A model generated the notes under the pieces. That model had not been told where the DNA came from and made no database searches. It saw only the letters and a program-made list of their open reading frames with translations. From an uncultured Tabrizicola sp. (lineage in GTDB: Bacteria; Pseudomonadota; Alphaproteobacteria; Rhodobacterales; Rhodobacteraceae): a stretch of DNA of 6,970 nucleotides. The position numbers and the translations under genes are program-made. Positions 1 to 5,835 of the stretch are shown piece by piece. The DNA is taken from the NCBI GenBank assembly GCA_937858255.1, contig CALLZQ010000257.1, forward strand, positions 1-6,970. Reading direction: 5' to 3'. Each line of letters begins with the position of its first letter. The stretch's first letter is position 1.

Positions 1-1
1 C

Positions 2-139
2 GAGGGCATCGCCGCCTTTTTTGACAAGCGCAAGCCCGGCTGGCAGGCGGGCTACCCCGCCCGCCGGAACAGCCGCGCCACAATCGGCGCCAGCACGATC
101 ACCAGAATGATCCGCAACAGGTGGTGGCTGACCACATAG
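2..139 (+). CDS. Partial 3' end of a probable enoyl-CoA hydratase/isomerase family protein
   Basis: Only the last 45 codons are in the window, so the start is missing. The first visible residues read EGIAAFFDKRKPGW. This resembles the C-terminal helix that ends most crotonase-fold enoyl-CoA hydratases (EG..AF..KRKP.W), which hydrate 2-enoyl-CoA thioesters in the cytoplasm. The match covers about 14 residues, so the family call is tentative. Family members usually stop within a few residues of this motif. Here the frame stays open for about 30 more residues, to TAG at 137-139, through sequence that is antisense to the end of the minus-strand AbrB-type gene and looks like unselected antisense sequence. 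Either the protein has an unusual tail or a normal stop was lost. The gene converges on the tct operon and is not part of it. The other two plus frames show no comparable motif; one of them stops at 22-24. Confidence 0.55.
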   Translation, partial: EGIAAFFDKRKPGWQAGYPARRNSRATIGASTITRMIRNRWWLTT

Positions 140-1086
140 GCCAGATCCGCCCCGGCGATGATGGCGATCACCACCATCTCGGCCTGTCCGCCCGGCAGGA
201 AGGCCAGAAAGGCGTCGAGCGGCCGCGCGACCCCGGTCAGCGTCACCACCTCAAAGAAACCGAGCGAAATCAGCGCGAGCAGGGCGGCATAGACCACCCC
301 GGCGCCGACATCGACCCGCAACTCGCGCCAGGTGATGCCGGCATATTTCACCCCCACCGCGATGCCGATAAAGAACTGCGCGGCCCAGATGATCTCGGCC
401 GGGGGGCGGGTGGTGATGATGCCACCCAGCGACAATGCCGCCGTCAGGATCATCGGCCCAAGGATCGAGGCGCCGAACAGGCGCATCCGCGCGGCGATCT
501 TCCACCCCGCGACACCGGCGATGACCATCAGCAGCAATTGCAGCGGCGCGATCTCGCTGGCCGGGCGGCCCGGGGCCTGGGTCAGATCGGCCCCCCAATA
601 GGCGCTCATGATCAGTGGGGCGGCGGTGACAATCACCAAAATCCGCGTGGCATGGATCAGCGACAGCGCCCGCGGATCGCCCCCCGCCTCTTCGCCGAAC
701 ACCAGCATGTCCTGTAGACCGCCGGGCATGGCCGCATACCAAGCTGTCGCGTGGTTAAAGCCGAAAACCCGCCGGAACAGCGGATAGCCGATGGCACCGA
801 TTAGCGCGATGAACAGCGGCACAAAAGCCAGCGACAGCGCGAAATCGGGCATGTGCCGCAGCGCCTCGGGCGTGATCGAGGCACCGACGGCGACGCCCAG
901 AAAGGTGCGCATAAAGGTGCCCATCACCCCGGCATCCTGCATCGGCACGCCAATCAGCGCCGCGATCAGGCAGGCCGCCATCGGGCCCAGCAGCAGCGGC
1001 AGCGGCAGGCCCAGCAGCACGAAAAGCGCCCCCCCGGCACCCGCCCCCGCAAAGGTCGCCATCCGGCGGAAGGTCAGGTATTTCAA
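52..1086 (-). CDS. AbrB-duplication family integral membrane protein (putative transporter)
   Basis: This is a hydrophobic protein of 344 residues with roughly 9-10 membrane segments in the inner membrane. It has a clear internal duplication. LLGPM (about residues 32-36) recurs as ILGPM (208-212). FLGVAVGASITPEAL is echoed by FIGIAVGVKYAGITW. AMPGGLQDM (about 119-126) recurs as FLPGGQAEM, and ATRILVIVTAAP as LLRIILVIVLAP. The repeat offset is about 177 residues. This is the signature of the AbrB_dup family, often mislabelled as AbrB transcriptional regulators or ammonia monooxygenases; no DNA-binding domain is seen, and the substrate is unknown. I chose the TTG at 1084-1086 as start: it overlaps the upstream TGA as TTGA, has GAGG 7 nt upstream, and gives a sensible N-terminus before the first membrane segment. 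ATG at 1116 (354 aa, no ribosome site seen) and ATG at 1062 (336 aa) are alternatives. It is the last gene of the operon, so it may be an accessory or efflux transporter for the same substrate. Confidence 0.85.
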   Translation of the reverse strand: MKYLTFRRMATFAGAGAGGALFVLLGLPLPLLLGPMAACLIAALIGVPMQDAGVMGTFMRTFLGVAVGASITPEALRHMPDFALSLAFVPLFIALIGAIGYPLFRRVFGFNHATAWYAAMPGGLQDMLVFGEEAGGDPRALSLIHATRILVIVTAAPLIMSAYWGADLTQAPGRPASEIAPLQLLLMVIAGVAGWKIAARMRLFGASILGPMILTAALSLGGIITTRPPAEIIWAAQFFIGIAVGVKYAGITWRELRVDVGAGVVYAALLALISLGFFEVVTLTGVARPLDAFLAFLPGGQAEMVVIAIIAGADLAYVVSHHLLRIILVIVLAPIVARLFRRAG

Positions 1087-1379
1087 ATCTCGGCCTCGGC
1101 CAAGAGATGCGCCCATTGCGCGCCATGCATGTCGCGGTCCTCGGCGGCGCCCTGCACCACCGGGCGGGGGATCGAGACCTTGATGACGGCCAGTTCAGGA
1201 ATGTCGAAGCGTTTGACCAGTTGCACCGGCGTTGCATAAAGCCGCGCCACCGTCTCGACCGTCAGGCGGGGGGCCACACGGGCAAAGACCTCGGCGCTGC
1301 CGCAAAAGATGTCGATGGTCACCCAGAAGGGGCCGGCATTCTTGGACCGGACCTTCAGCACCTGATCGGCCAGGGTCAT
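1083..1379 (-). CDS. DUF4387 family protein (AtuA partner)
   Basis: This is a small soluble protein of 98 residues without signal peptide or membrane segment. Two blocks identify the DUF4387 family: VRSKNAGPFWVTIDIF (about residues 10-25), and RFDIPELAVIKVSIPRP (about 57-73) followed by QGAAEDRDMHGAQ. The length is normal for a stand-alone family member. Its function is not established. Genes of this family commonly sit directly after, or are fused to, AtuA-family (DUF1446) genes, which suggests the two proteins work as a complex or as two domains of one enzyme. Here its ATG overlaps the upstream AtuA-like stop codon by four bases (ATGA), the classic arrangement for translational coupling and equal stoichiometry. 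Conserved acidic and His residues in the C-terminal block (EDRDMHG) could be catalytic or metal-binding, but that is a guess from the sequence alone. Confidence 0.88.
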   Translation of the reverse strand: MTLADQVLKVRSKNAGPFWVTIDIFCGSAEVFARVAPRLTVETVARLYATPVQLVKRFDIPELAVIKVSIPRPVVQGAAEDRDMHGAQWAHLLAEAEI

Positions 1380-2734
1380 GGCGTCACCTCATCCACCACC
1401 AGACGGAAGGCGGACATCGGATCGTCCAGTTCCATCACATGATTCAGCGCGAATTCATAAAGCGCGCCGCGATCCGTGGTCGCGGGCGAATAGGGAAAGG
1501 CAAAGGTCGGCAATTCCTCATCCTCGGTCAGCGGATAGTGCAGGACAAAGGGGTTGATCAGCTTGCCGATCTCGGCGGCGATGGCCTGGGTTTGTGCGGT
1601 AACGATGCCCAAGACCCCCACCTCGACCGGGGCGCCCGTCTGGTTTTCCAGCGCGCCAAGGGCGCCATCGACCCCGATCAGCCGGAATTCCAGCCGGTAA
1701 TCCTGCGCGGCAAGGCCCATGCGGCGGGCAATTTCGGCGTTCAGGAATTGCGTGAGCTTTTCCACCCATGCCCTTGCATTCGCGACATAATGCCGGTCGC
1801 GCAGAATGGCGAGGATCGTCGTCTGATAGCCGGCAACCCGTGCGCCCTCCAGCTTGACCGTATAGCGCCCCGGCACCCAGACCGAGCCCTCGACCCGCAC
1901 GCGGCGGAGGTCGAGCGCGTGGTACCGCGCGGCGGTCACATCCAGATGCCCCCCGGGTTCATAGAGGCGGAAGGGGTCGGAATTTTCATAAAGCATGTGG
2001 GCCGAGACCGAATGCGGGGTGCAAAGGGCGGTCTCGTGCATCGCCTCGACCGTGAACCCCTCACGGTCGAAATCGACCATGATCACACCCGAGGTCGGGT
2101 TGGTCGAGCAGAGCGCGCCGCATTCGGCAATCTTGGCGCCGTGCCAGGCGGCACCCGCAGCCTCTCCCCGCATCAGGGGCAGGGCGGCGATGGTGGCCGT
2201 GTCGGTGGCGCGGCCTGCGATCACGATCTGCGCGCCGGTGTTCAGGGCGGCGGCAATCTGCTCGGCCCCGGCAAGGGCGACGATATTGGTCATGGCGGCA
2301 AGGCCCGCCTCATCTACCTCGGGCGCCGGGGTCAGCGGATGCAGGCGGCCCGCACGCAGCGCCACAATGATGCGGCCCTGCGGCTGACCCGAGTACAGGC
2401 GCGCCACGCGCAGGCTCTGCCCCAGTTCGGCGGCCAATTCGCAGGTGATCTCATACATCCAGTCCACGGTCGTATCGGCGCCGCAGGTGCCGGCGGTGCC
2501 GATGACGAGGGGAACCCCCGCCTCGGCCCGCGCCAGCATCAGATCGCGCCACTCGGCCTTGCTGGCGGCGCGGGAATATTTGGACTGGCCCGCCCCCAGA
2601 GAGAACGGGCCAGAGTCGGTCGATCCGCCATCGATGGCGATGATGTCGGGGCGCATCGCCACCCCACGCGCCAATGCCTTGCGGTCAAAGCCAAGGCCCA
2701 GAACGCCCGAAGGCACAAGCACGCGGGTGGTCAT
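1376..2734 (-). CDS. AtuA-family (acyclic terpene utilisation, DUF1446) protein
   Basis: The product is a cytoplasmic protein of 452 residues. Recognisable AtuA-family motifs are AIDGGSTDSGP near residues 33-43, IGTAGTCGAD near 78-87, GRATDTATIAALP in the middle, and HSVSAHMLYENSDPFRLYEPGG followed by RVRVEGS. AtuA of Pseudomonas is needed for growth on citronellol and geraniol, but the chemistry of the family is not firmly known, and most members, including this one, are not shown to act on terpenes. The start is the ATG at 2732-2734. It is preceded by AGGAG with a 5-nt gap and lies 11 nt after the tctA stop; the open frame extends 38 codons further upstream, but that stretch is antisense-like and would overlap tctA. 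The stop overlaps the DUF4387 start as ATGA. Sitting directly behind the transporter genes, it most likely processes the imported acid or its CoA ester (inference). Confidence 0.88.
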   Translation of the reverse strand: MTTRVLVPSGVLGLGFDRKALARGVAMRPDIIAIDGGSTDSGPFSLGAGQSKYSRAASKAEWRDLMLARAEAGVPLVIGTAGTCGADTTVDWMYEITCELAAELGQSLRVARLYSGQPQGRIIVALRAGRLHPLTPAPEVDEAGLAAMTNIVALAGAEQIAAALNTGAQIVIAGRATDTATIAALPLMRGEAAGAAWHGAKIAECGALCSTNPTSGVIMVDFDREGFTVEAMHETALCTPHSVSAHMLYENSDPFRLYEPGGHLDVTAARYHALDLRRVRVEGSVWVPGRYTVKLEGARVAGYQTTILAILRDRHYVANARAWVEKLTQFLNAEIARRMGLAAQDYRLEFRLIGVDGALGALENQTGAPVEVGVLGIVTAQTQAIAAEIGKLINPFVLHYPLTEDEELPTFAFPYSPATTDRGALYEFALNHVMELDDPMSAFRLVVDEVTP

Positions 2735-2739
2735 GATGG

Positions 2740-2744
2740 CTCCT
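2740..2744 (-). promoter_or_regulatory. Ribosome binding site of the AtuA-like gene
   Basis: AGGAG on the minus strand lies 5 nt upstream of the ATG at 2732-2734 and sits within the short gap behind the tctA stop. It decides the start of the AtuA-like gene against the 38-codon longer open frame. Confidence 0.7.
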
Positions 2745-2745
2745 G

Positions 2746-4269
2746 TCAGTCGAGATCGAGCGGGGCGTCGCTGGCCGGAACCGGCGGCTTCTTGATCACC
2801 CGGCGCAGCACCAGCGGCGCGAGGAAACCGGCGATAGCAAAGATCCACAGCCCGACCGCGATGGGGGTCGAGAAGAGGAACCCGATATCGCCGTCGGAAA
2901 TCACCATGGCGCGGCGCAGGCTGTCCTCCATCGCATTCCCCAAGAGGATGCCAAGGATGACCGGCACAGTGGGCACATCCAGCTTGCGCAACAGATAGCC
3001 CAGAACCCCAAAGCCGATCATCAGCAAGAGGTCAAAGTAGCTGCCGGACAGCGAGAAAATCCCGACAAAGCTGACCATCGTCACCATCGGCATCAGCACC
3101 CATGGCGGCACCATCAGGATTTTCACGAACAGCCGCACCATTGGCACGTTCATAATCAACAGCACGATATTGGCGATGAAGAGGCTGGCGATCAGGCCCC
3201 AGACCACCTCGGGCTGTTCCTTGAACAGCAGCGGGCCGGGGGTGATGTTCAGCGTCATCAGCAGCGCCAGCATGACGGCGGTGGTGCCCGAGCCGGGCAC
3301 GCCCAGCGTCAGCATCGGGATCATCGCGCCCCCGGCGGCGGCATTGTTGCCAGCCTCGGGTGCGGCCACCCCGCGCGGGTCGCCCTTGCCAAAGCGGCCC
3401 TTGCTGCCCACCCAGCTCTTTTCAGCCATATAGGCCATGAAGCTGCCAAGGCTGGCGCCCGCACCCGGCAGGATCCCGGCGATAAAGCCAAGGCCCGTGC
3501 CGCGCATCATGGTGCCAAAGGTCGCGCGCAGGTCAGCCCACGGAATGCTCAGCTTGCCCAGCGTGACGCCAAGGGCGCTGTTCTTGCCGTGGCTCTCGAT
3601 GAAGATAAAGATTTCCGAGATGGCGAAGAGACCCACGATGGCGACAAGGAAGTCGCTCCCGCCCAAAAGGTGGGGGTTGCCGCCGGTAAAGCGGGGCATC
3701 CCGCCATTGTCGAGGCCGATCATCGCCAGCGCAAGACCAAGGCAGGCGGCAAAGGCCGATTTCGCCTGATTGTTCGAGGTCATGCCACCCAGCGTGGCAA
3801 AGGCCAGGACATAGAGCGCGAAATATTCCGCCGGACCAAAGAGATAGGCAATCGAGGCGAGGATCGGCGCGACGATCACCAGACCGACGGTTGACAGGAA
3901 TGAGCCGGTGAACGAGGCGACACCCGAAATCACCAGCGCATCCGCCGCGCGACCTTGGCGCGCCATCGGATAGCCGTCGAGCGTGGTCATCATCGCCGGT
4001 TCATCCCCGGGGATGTTCAGCAGGATCGAGGAAATCCGCCCCCCATACATGGTGCCGTAATAGACCGAGGTCAGCAGGACCAGCGCCTGCATCGCATCAA
4101 GGCCAAGGGCGAAGGCGAGGGGGATCAGGATGGCGACGCCGTTTGACGGGCCAAGACCCGGCAGCGCGCCGATGATCGTGCCCAGAAAGCAGCCGCAGAC
4201 GGCGAGGAACAGGGTATAGGGCGTCAATGCGACGCCAAACCCCATGGCGAGGTTGGCAAGCGTGTCCAT
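2746..4269 (-). CDS. tctA: TctA-type large membrane subunit of a tripartite tricarboxylate transporter
   Basis: The 507-residue length and about 11-12 predicted membrane segments match the TctA family, the main translocation subunit of TTT transporters in the inner membrane. They import tri- or dicarboxylates using the ion gradient and a periplasmic binding protein. Two family signatures recur in the two halves: GALPGLGPSNGVAILIPL (34-51) and GILPGAGASLGSF (265-277). Other hallmarks are YYGTMYGGRISSILLNIPGDEP (70-91) and PEAGNNAAAGGAMIPMLTLG (304-323) followed by VPGSGTT. No key motif is missing and no frameshift is seen. The C-terminus ends in a hydrophilic tail after a VLRRVIKK positive patch. 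The start ATG at 4269 has AGGGAG about 8 nt upstream and lies 12 nt after the tctB stop. The transported compound cannot be read from this subunit. Confidence 0.96.
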   Translation of the reverse strand: MDTLANLAMGFGVALTPYTLFLAVCGCFLGTIIGALPGLGPSNGVAILIPLAFALGLDAMQALVLLTSVYYGTMYGGRISSILLNIPGDEPAMMTTLDGYPMARQGRAADALVISGVASFTGSFLSTVGLVIVAPILASIAYLFGPAEYFALYVLAFATLGGMTSNNQAKSAFAACLGLALAMIGLDNGGMPRFTGGNPHLLGGSDFLVAIVGLFAISEIFIFIESHGKNSALGVTLGKLSIPWADLRATFGTMMRGTGLGFIAGILPGAGASLGSFMAYMAEKSWVGSKGRFGKGDPRGVAAPEAGNNAAAGGAMIPMLTLGVPGSGTTAVMLALLMTLNITPGPLLFKEQPEVVWGLIASLFIANIVLLIMNVPMVRLFVKILMVPPWVLMPMVTMVSFVGIFSLSGSYFDLLLMIGFGVLGYLLRKLDVPTVPVILGILLGNAMEDSLRRAMVISDGDIGFLFSTPIAVGLWIFAIAGFLAPLVLRRVIKKPPVPASDAPLDLD

Positions 4270-4281
4270 GGGTGGGTCTCC

Positions 4282-4722
4282 CTAGCCCATCAGCCAGCGG
4301 GGCAGGGCAAAGAGGCCAAGTCCCAGACCGTATTTGAAGATGATGAACAAAACCGCCGACAGGCCCGCGCCCATGACGGCGCTTTGTGCGGCTTTGGGCT
4401 CGATCAGATAGCCGATCATGGCCGAGGCGATGGCGGTCGGGATCAGAAAGCCCAGCGGAACGATGGTATAGGCATAGGCCACCAGCACGATCAGCGCGAG
4501 GCCCATGCCCATCCAGGCACGCAGGCCGGGCCATGCGGGTTCGGGGTCGGGGCGCAGCAACATGCCGATGCCGCACAGAACGCCGCCGATGGCAATCACG
4601 ATGGGAAAGGCCCGTGGGCCCAGCGGGTCGGCCAGAAAGCTGGTCTGTATCTGCAAGGCGCCCGCGAAATACGCGAGCGCCCCCAGAACCGTGACCAGAC
4701 CGAGGATCCGGTCGCTGGCCAT
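4282..4722 (-). CDS. tctB: TctB-type small membrane subunit of a tripartite tricarboxylate transporter
   Basis: This is a 146-residue membrane protein with four to five hydrophobic segments (about 5-23, 41-57, 72-90, 92-108 and 114-132). The motif DPLGPRAFP at 32-40, just before the second segment, is typical of TctB, the poorly conserved small subunit that accompanies TctA in the inner membrane. The start is the ATG at 4720-4722, which shares one base with the tctC stop (TAATG). The frame runs open 43 codons further upstream, but that part is arginine- and glycine-rich antisense-type sequence inside tctC. The ribosome site is weak, so translation probably relies on ribosomes finishing tctC. 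Many tct operons separate the abundant binding protein from the membrane subunits with a spacer; none exists here. Confidence 0.93.
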   Translation of the reverse strand: MASDRILGLVTVLGALAYFAGALQIQTSFLADPLGPRAFPIVIAIGGVLCGIGMLLRPDPEPAWPGLRAWMGMGLALIVLVAYAYTIVPLGFLIPTAIASAMIGYLIEPKAAQSAVMGAGLSAVLFIIFKYGLGLGLFALPRWLMG

Positions 4723-5684
4723 TACTGGATGACCCCGATGTCCTTGGAGAGCTGGTTGGTGTCGGCCACAACGCCGTCGATCCAACCCTGGAAGTCGCCG
4801 CCAACCTTGGTGAAGGGGGCAAGGCCGTTCTCGGCCATCACCTGCTTCCACTCGGCGCTGTCGGCCACGGCCTTCAGCTTTTCGGCCCAGGCGTTGAAGG
4901 CGTCATCCGAGATGCCCTTGGGGACATAGAGGCCGCGCCAGTTCACCACTTCGACGTTGATCCCCTGCGATTTTGCGGTGGGGATATCCTCAAAGCCCGG
5001 CACCGGCTCGGCGGTCAGGACGGCAAGGGCGCGCACGTCGCCCGATTTGATAAAGCCCGAGATTTCCGACATGTCGCCGGTCATCGCCTGGGTAAAGCCG
5101 CCGATGGTCTGGGTGATCGCCTCGGCGCCACCATCCATGCCGATGTACTTGACCTTGGCGAAATCGGTAAAGCCCGCCTCTTTCAGCACCATCAGCGGCT
5201 TGAGGTGGTCGAACCCGCCCGCCGCCGAACCGCCGGCAAAGGTGACGCTGCCCGGATCGGCCTTGATGGCGTTGATCAGGTCATTGAGGTTCTGGAAGGG
5301 GCTGTCCTTGGCGACGACGATCACGCCCGGATCACCGCCGATGGCGCCGACGAAACGCACCTGATCGGCGGTCATGCCGGCATAGGCATTCTGGGCCAGA
5401 CGGGTGGTGGTGGCCGACGATGCGGCGACGATCAGATCGGCATCCTCGTTGCGGTCGGTCACGACATAGGTATAGGCCACGCCGCCACCGGCGCCGGCCA
5501 TGTTGGTCACCTGCACCGGCTGATCCACCAGCTTGAGGTCATAAAGCAGCTTGCCGATCTGGCGGCAGGTAAAGTCCCAGCCGCCGCCGGCATCGGCGGG
5601 GGCGATGCATTCGGTGGCAAAGGCCGAGGTCGAGGCCAGCATCAGGCCAAGGGCGCCAACAGTGGCGCGCAGTGCGGTGGTCAT
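4722..5684 (-). CDS. tctC: TctC-type periplasmic solute-binding protein of a tripartite tricarboxylate transporter
   Basis: This is a 320-residue precursor with a Sec signal peptide: the hydrophobic stretch ATVGALGLMLASTSAFA, with likely signal-peptidase cleavage after AFA at residue 23. The mature part is about 297 residues, standard for the Bug/TctC family. The first ligand loop reads CIAPADAGGGWDFTCR (26-41), matching the conserved P..AGGG.D loop that binds carboxylate through backbone and water contacts. Later hallmarks are PGSVTFAGGSAAGGFDHL and VKYIGMDGGAEAITQTIGGFTQAMTGDMSEI. Two cysteines, C26 and C40, flank the ligand loop; a disulfide is possible in the periplasm but is inference. 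The start ATG at 5684 is supported by a strong GGGAGGA ribosome site 6 nt upstream; the frame is open further upstream but through the promoter region. As first gene of the operon, it is likely the best expressed. The ligand is unknown. Confidence 0.95.
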   Translation of the reverse strand: MTTALRATVGALGLMLASTSAFATECIAPADAGGGWDFTCRQIGKLLYDLKLVDQPVQVTNMAGAGGGVAYTYVVTDRNEDADLIVAASSATTTRLAQNAYAGMTADQVRFVGAIGGDPGVIVVAKDSPFQNLNDLINAIKADPGSVTFAGGSAAGGFDHLKPLMVLKEAGFTDFAKVKYIGMDGGAEAITQTIGGFTQAMTGDMSEISGFIKSGDVRALAVLTAEPVPGFEDIPTAKSQGINVEVVNWRGLYVPKGISDDAFNAWAEKLKAVADSAEWKQVMAENGLAPFTKVGGDFQGWIDGVVADTNQLSKDIGVIQ

Positions 5685-5690
5685 ATGGTA

Positions 5691-5697
5691 TCCTCCC
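5691..5697 (-). promoter_or_regulatory. Strong ribosome binding site of tctC
   Basis: GGGAGGA on the minus strand lies 6 nt upstream of the ATG at 5682-5684. It is the best ribosome site in the window, in line with high expression of a periplasmic binding protein, and it settles the tctC start. Confidence 0.8.
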
Positions 5698-5725
5698 ATT
5701 TCGGTTCCGCAGGGCCCCGTTGGCG

Positions 5726-5745
5726 TGCCCGTCTTTTGGCGGGCA
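5726..5745. other. Compact 8-bp hairpin with 4-nt loop upstream of tctC
   Basis: TGCCCGTC, loop TTTT, GGCGGGCA. Six Watson-Crick pairs at the base are followed by one G-T position and a closing C-G pair. On the plus strand the G-T can pair as a wobble. In the tctC leader RNA (minus strand) it becomes a C-A mismatch, leaving a six-pair stem with an internal mismatch. It lies about 41 nt before the tctC start codon. It has no following T-run in either direction, so it is not a standard Rho-independent terminator. It could be a leader structure, a protein-binding site, or chance in GC-rich DNA. Confidence 0.4.
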
Positions 5746-5764
5746 TCTGGGGCTTGCGAGGGGC

Positions 5765-5770
5765 AGTCAA
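5765..5770 (-). promoter_or_regulatory. Possible -35 element of the tctC promoter
   Basis: TTGACT on the minus strand matches the sigma-70 -35 consensus TTGACA in five of six bases, about 80 bp upstream of the tctC start. At 15-17 bp spacing the candidate -10 hexamers (such as GATGCC) match poorly, which would fit an activator-dependent promoter. The Pho-box-like element begins 10 bp upstream of it, a usual place for an activator of the OmpR/PhoB type. No transcription start is known. Confidence 0.3.
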
Positions 5771-5780
5771 AGCTGGAAAG

Positions 5781-5798
5781 CTGACATGAACCTGTCAC
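5781..5798. promoter_or_regulatory. Pho-box-like operator and TGACA-N6-TGTCA palindrome
   Basis: CTGACATGAACCTGTCAC matches the 18-bp PhoB box consensus (two CTGTCA-type half sites spaced 11 bp) at about 15 of 18 positions. The first half differs at its fourth base and the second half is perfect. The same bases form a perfect inverted repeat, TGACA at 5782-5786 and TGTCA at 5793-5797. Since the divergent regulator is itself of the OmpR/PhoB class, this is the best candidate for its own operator, controlling tctC on one side and autoregulating on the other. Control by PhoB under phosphate limitation is the alternative. Confidence 0.5.
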
Positions 5799-5826
5799 GC
5801 GGCGAAAAAAGCTGCGGCCGGGGCGC

Positions 5827-5833
5827 GGAGGGG
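5827..5833 (+). promoter_or_regulatory. Ribosome binding site of the response regulator gene
   Basis: GGAGGGG precedes the ATG at 5836-5838. An in-frame GTG at 5833 lies inside this site and so cannot be the true start, which favours the ATG. Confidence 0.65.
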
Positions 5834-5835
5834 TG

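Noticed and set aside
9..24. T-run after a short GC stem as a terminator
   Set aside because: The TTTTTT lies in codons for Phe in the hydratase-like frame and the stem before it is only about three base pairs. The inverted repeat at 33-53 has no T-run behind it on either strand.
121..717. 198-codon plus-strand open frame antisense to the AbrB-type gene
   Set aside because: The composition is that of a GC-rich shadow frame (many Gly, Arg, Asp, Gln, His), with no recognisable motif or ribosome site, and the minus strand has an evident membrane protein.
1232..2998. 588-codon plus-strand open frame antisense to the AtuA-like gene
   Set aside because: It is rich in Arg, Gly, His and Asp/Gln with no domain motif, and lies opposite well-conserved genes. 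Long antisense frames are expected from GC-rich third positions.
4097..4822. 241-codon minus-strand open frame overlapping tctB and tctA
   Set aside because: It is a shifted frame of tctB/tctA; the transporter subunits in the correct frames show full family motifs and proper ribosome sites.
5685..5835. Riboswitch or small RNA in the divergent gap
   Set aside because: Only one short hairpin and no known aptamer pattern is visible; the gap is well explained as a two-way promoter region.
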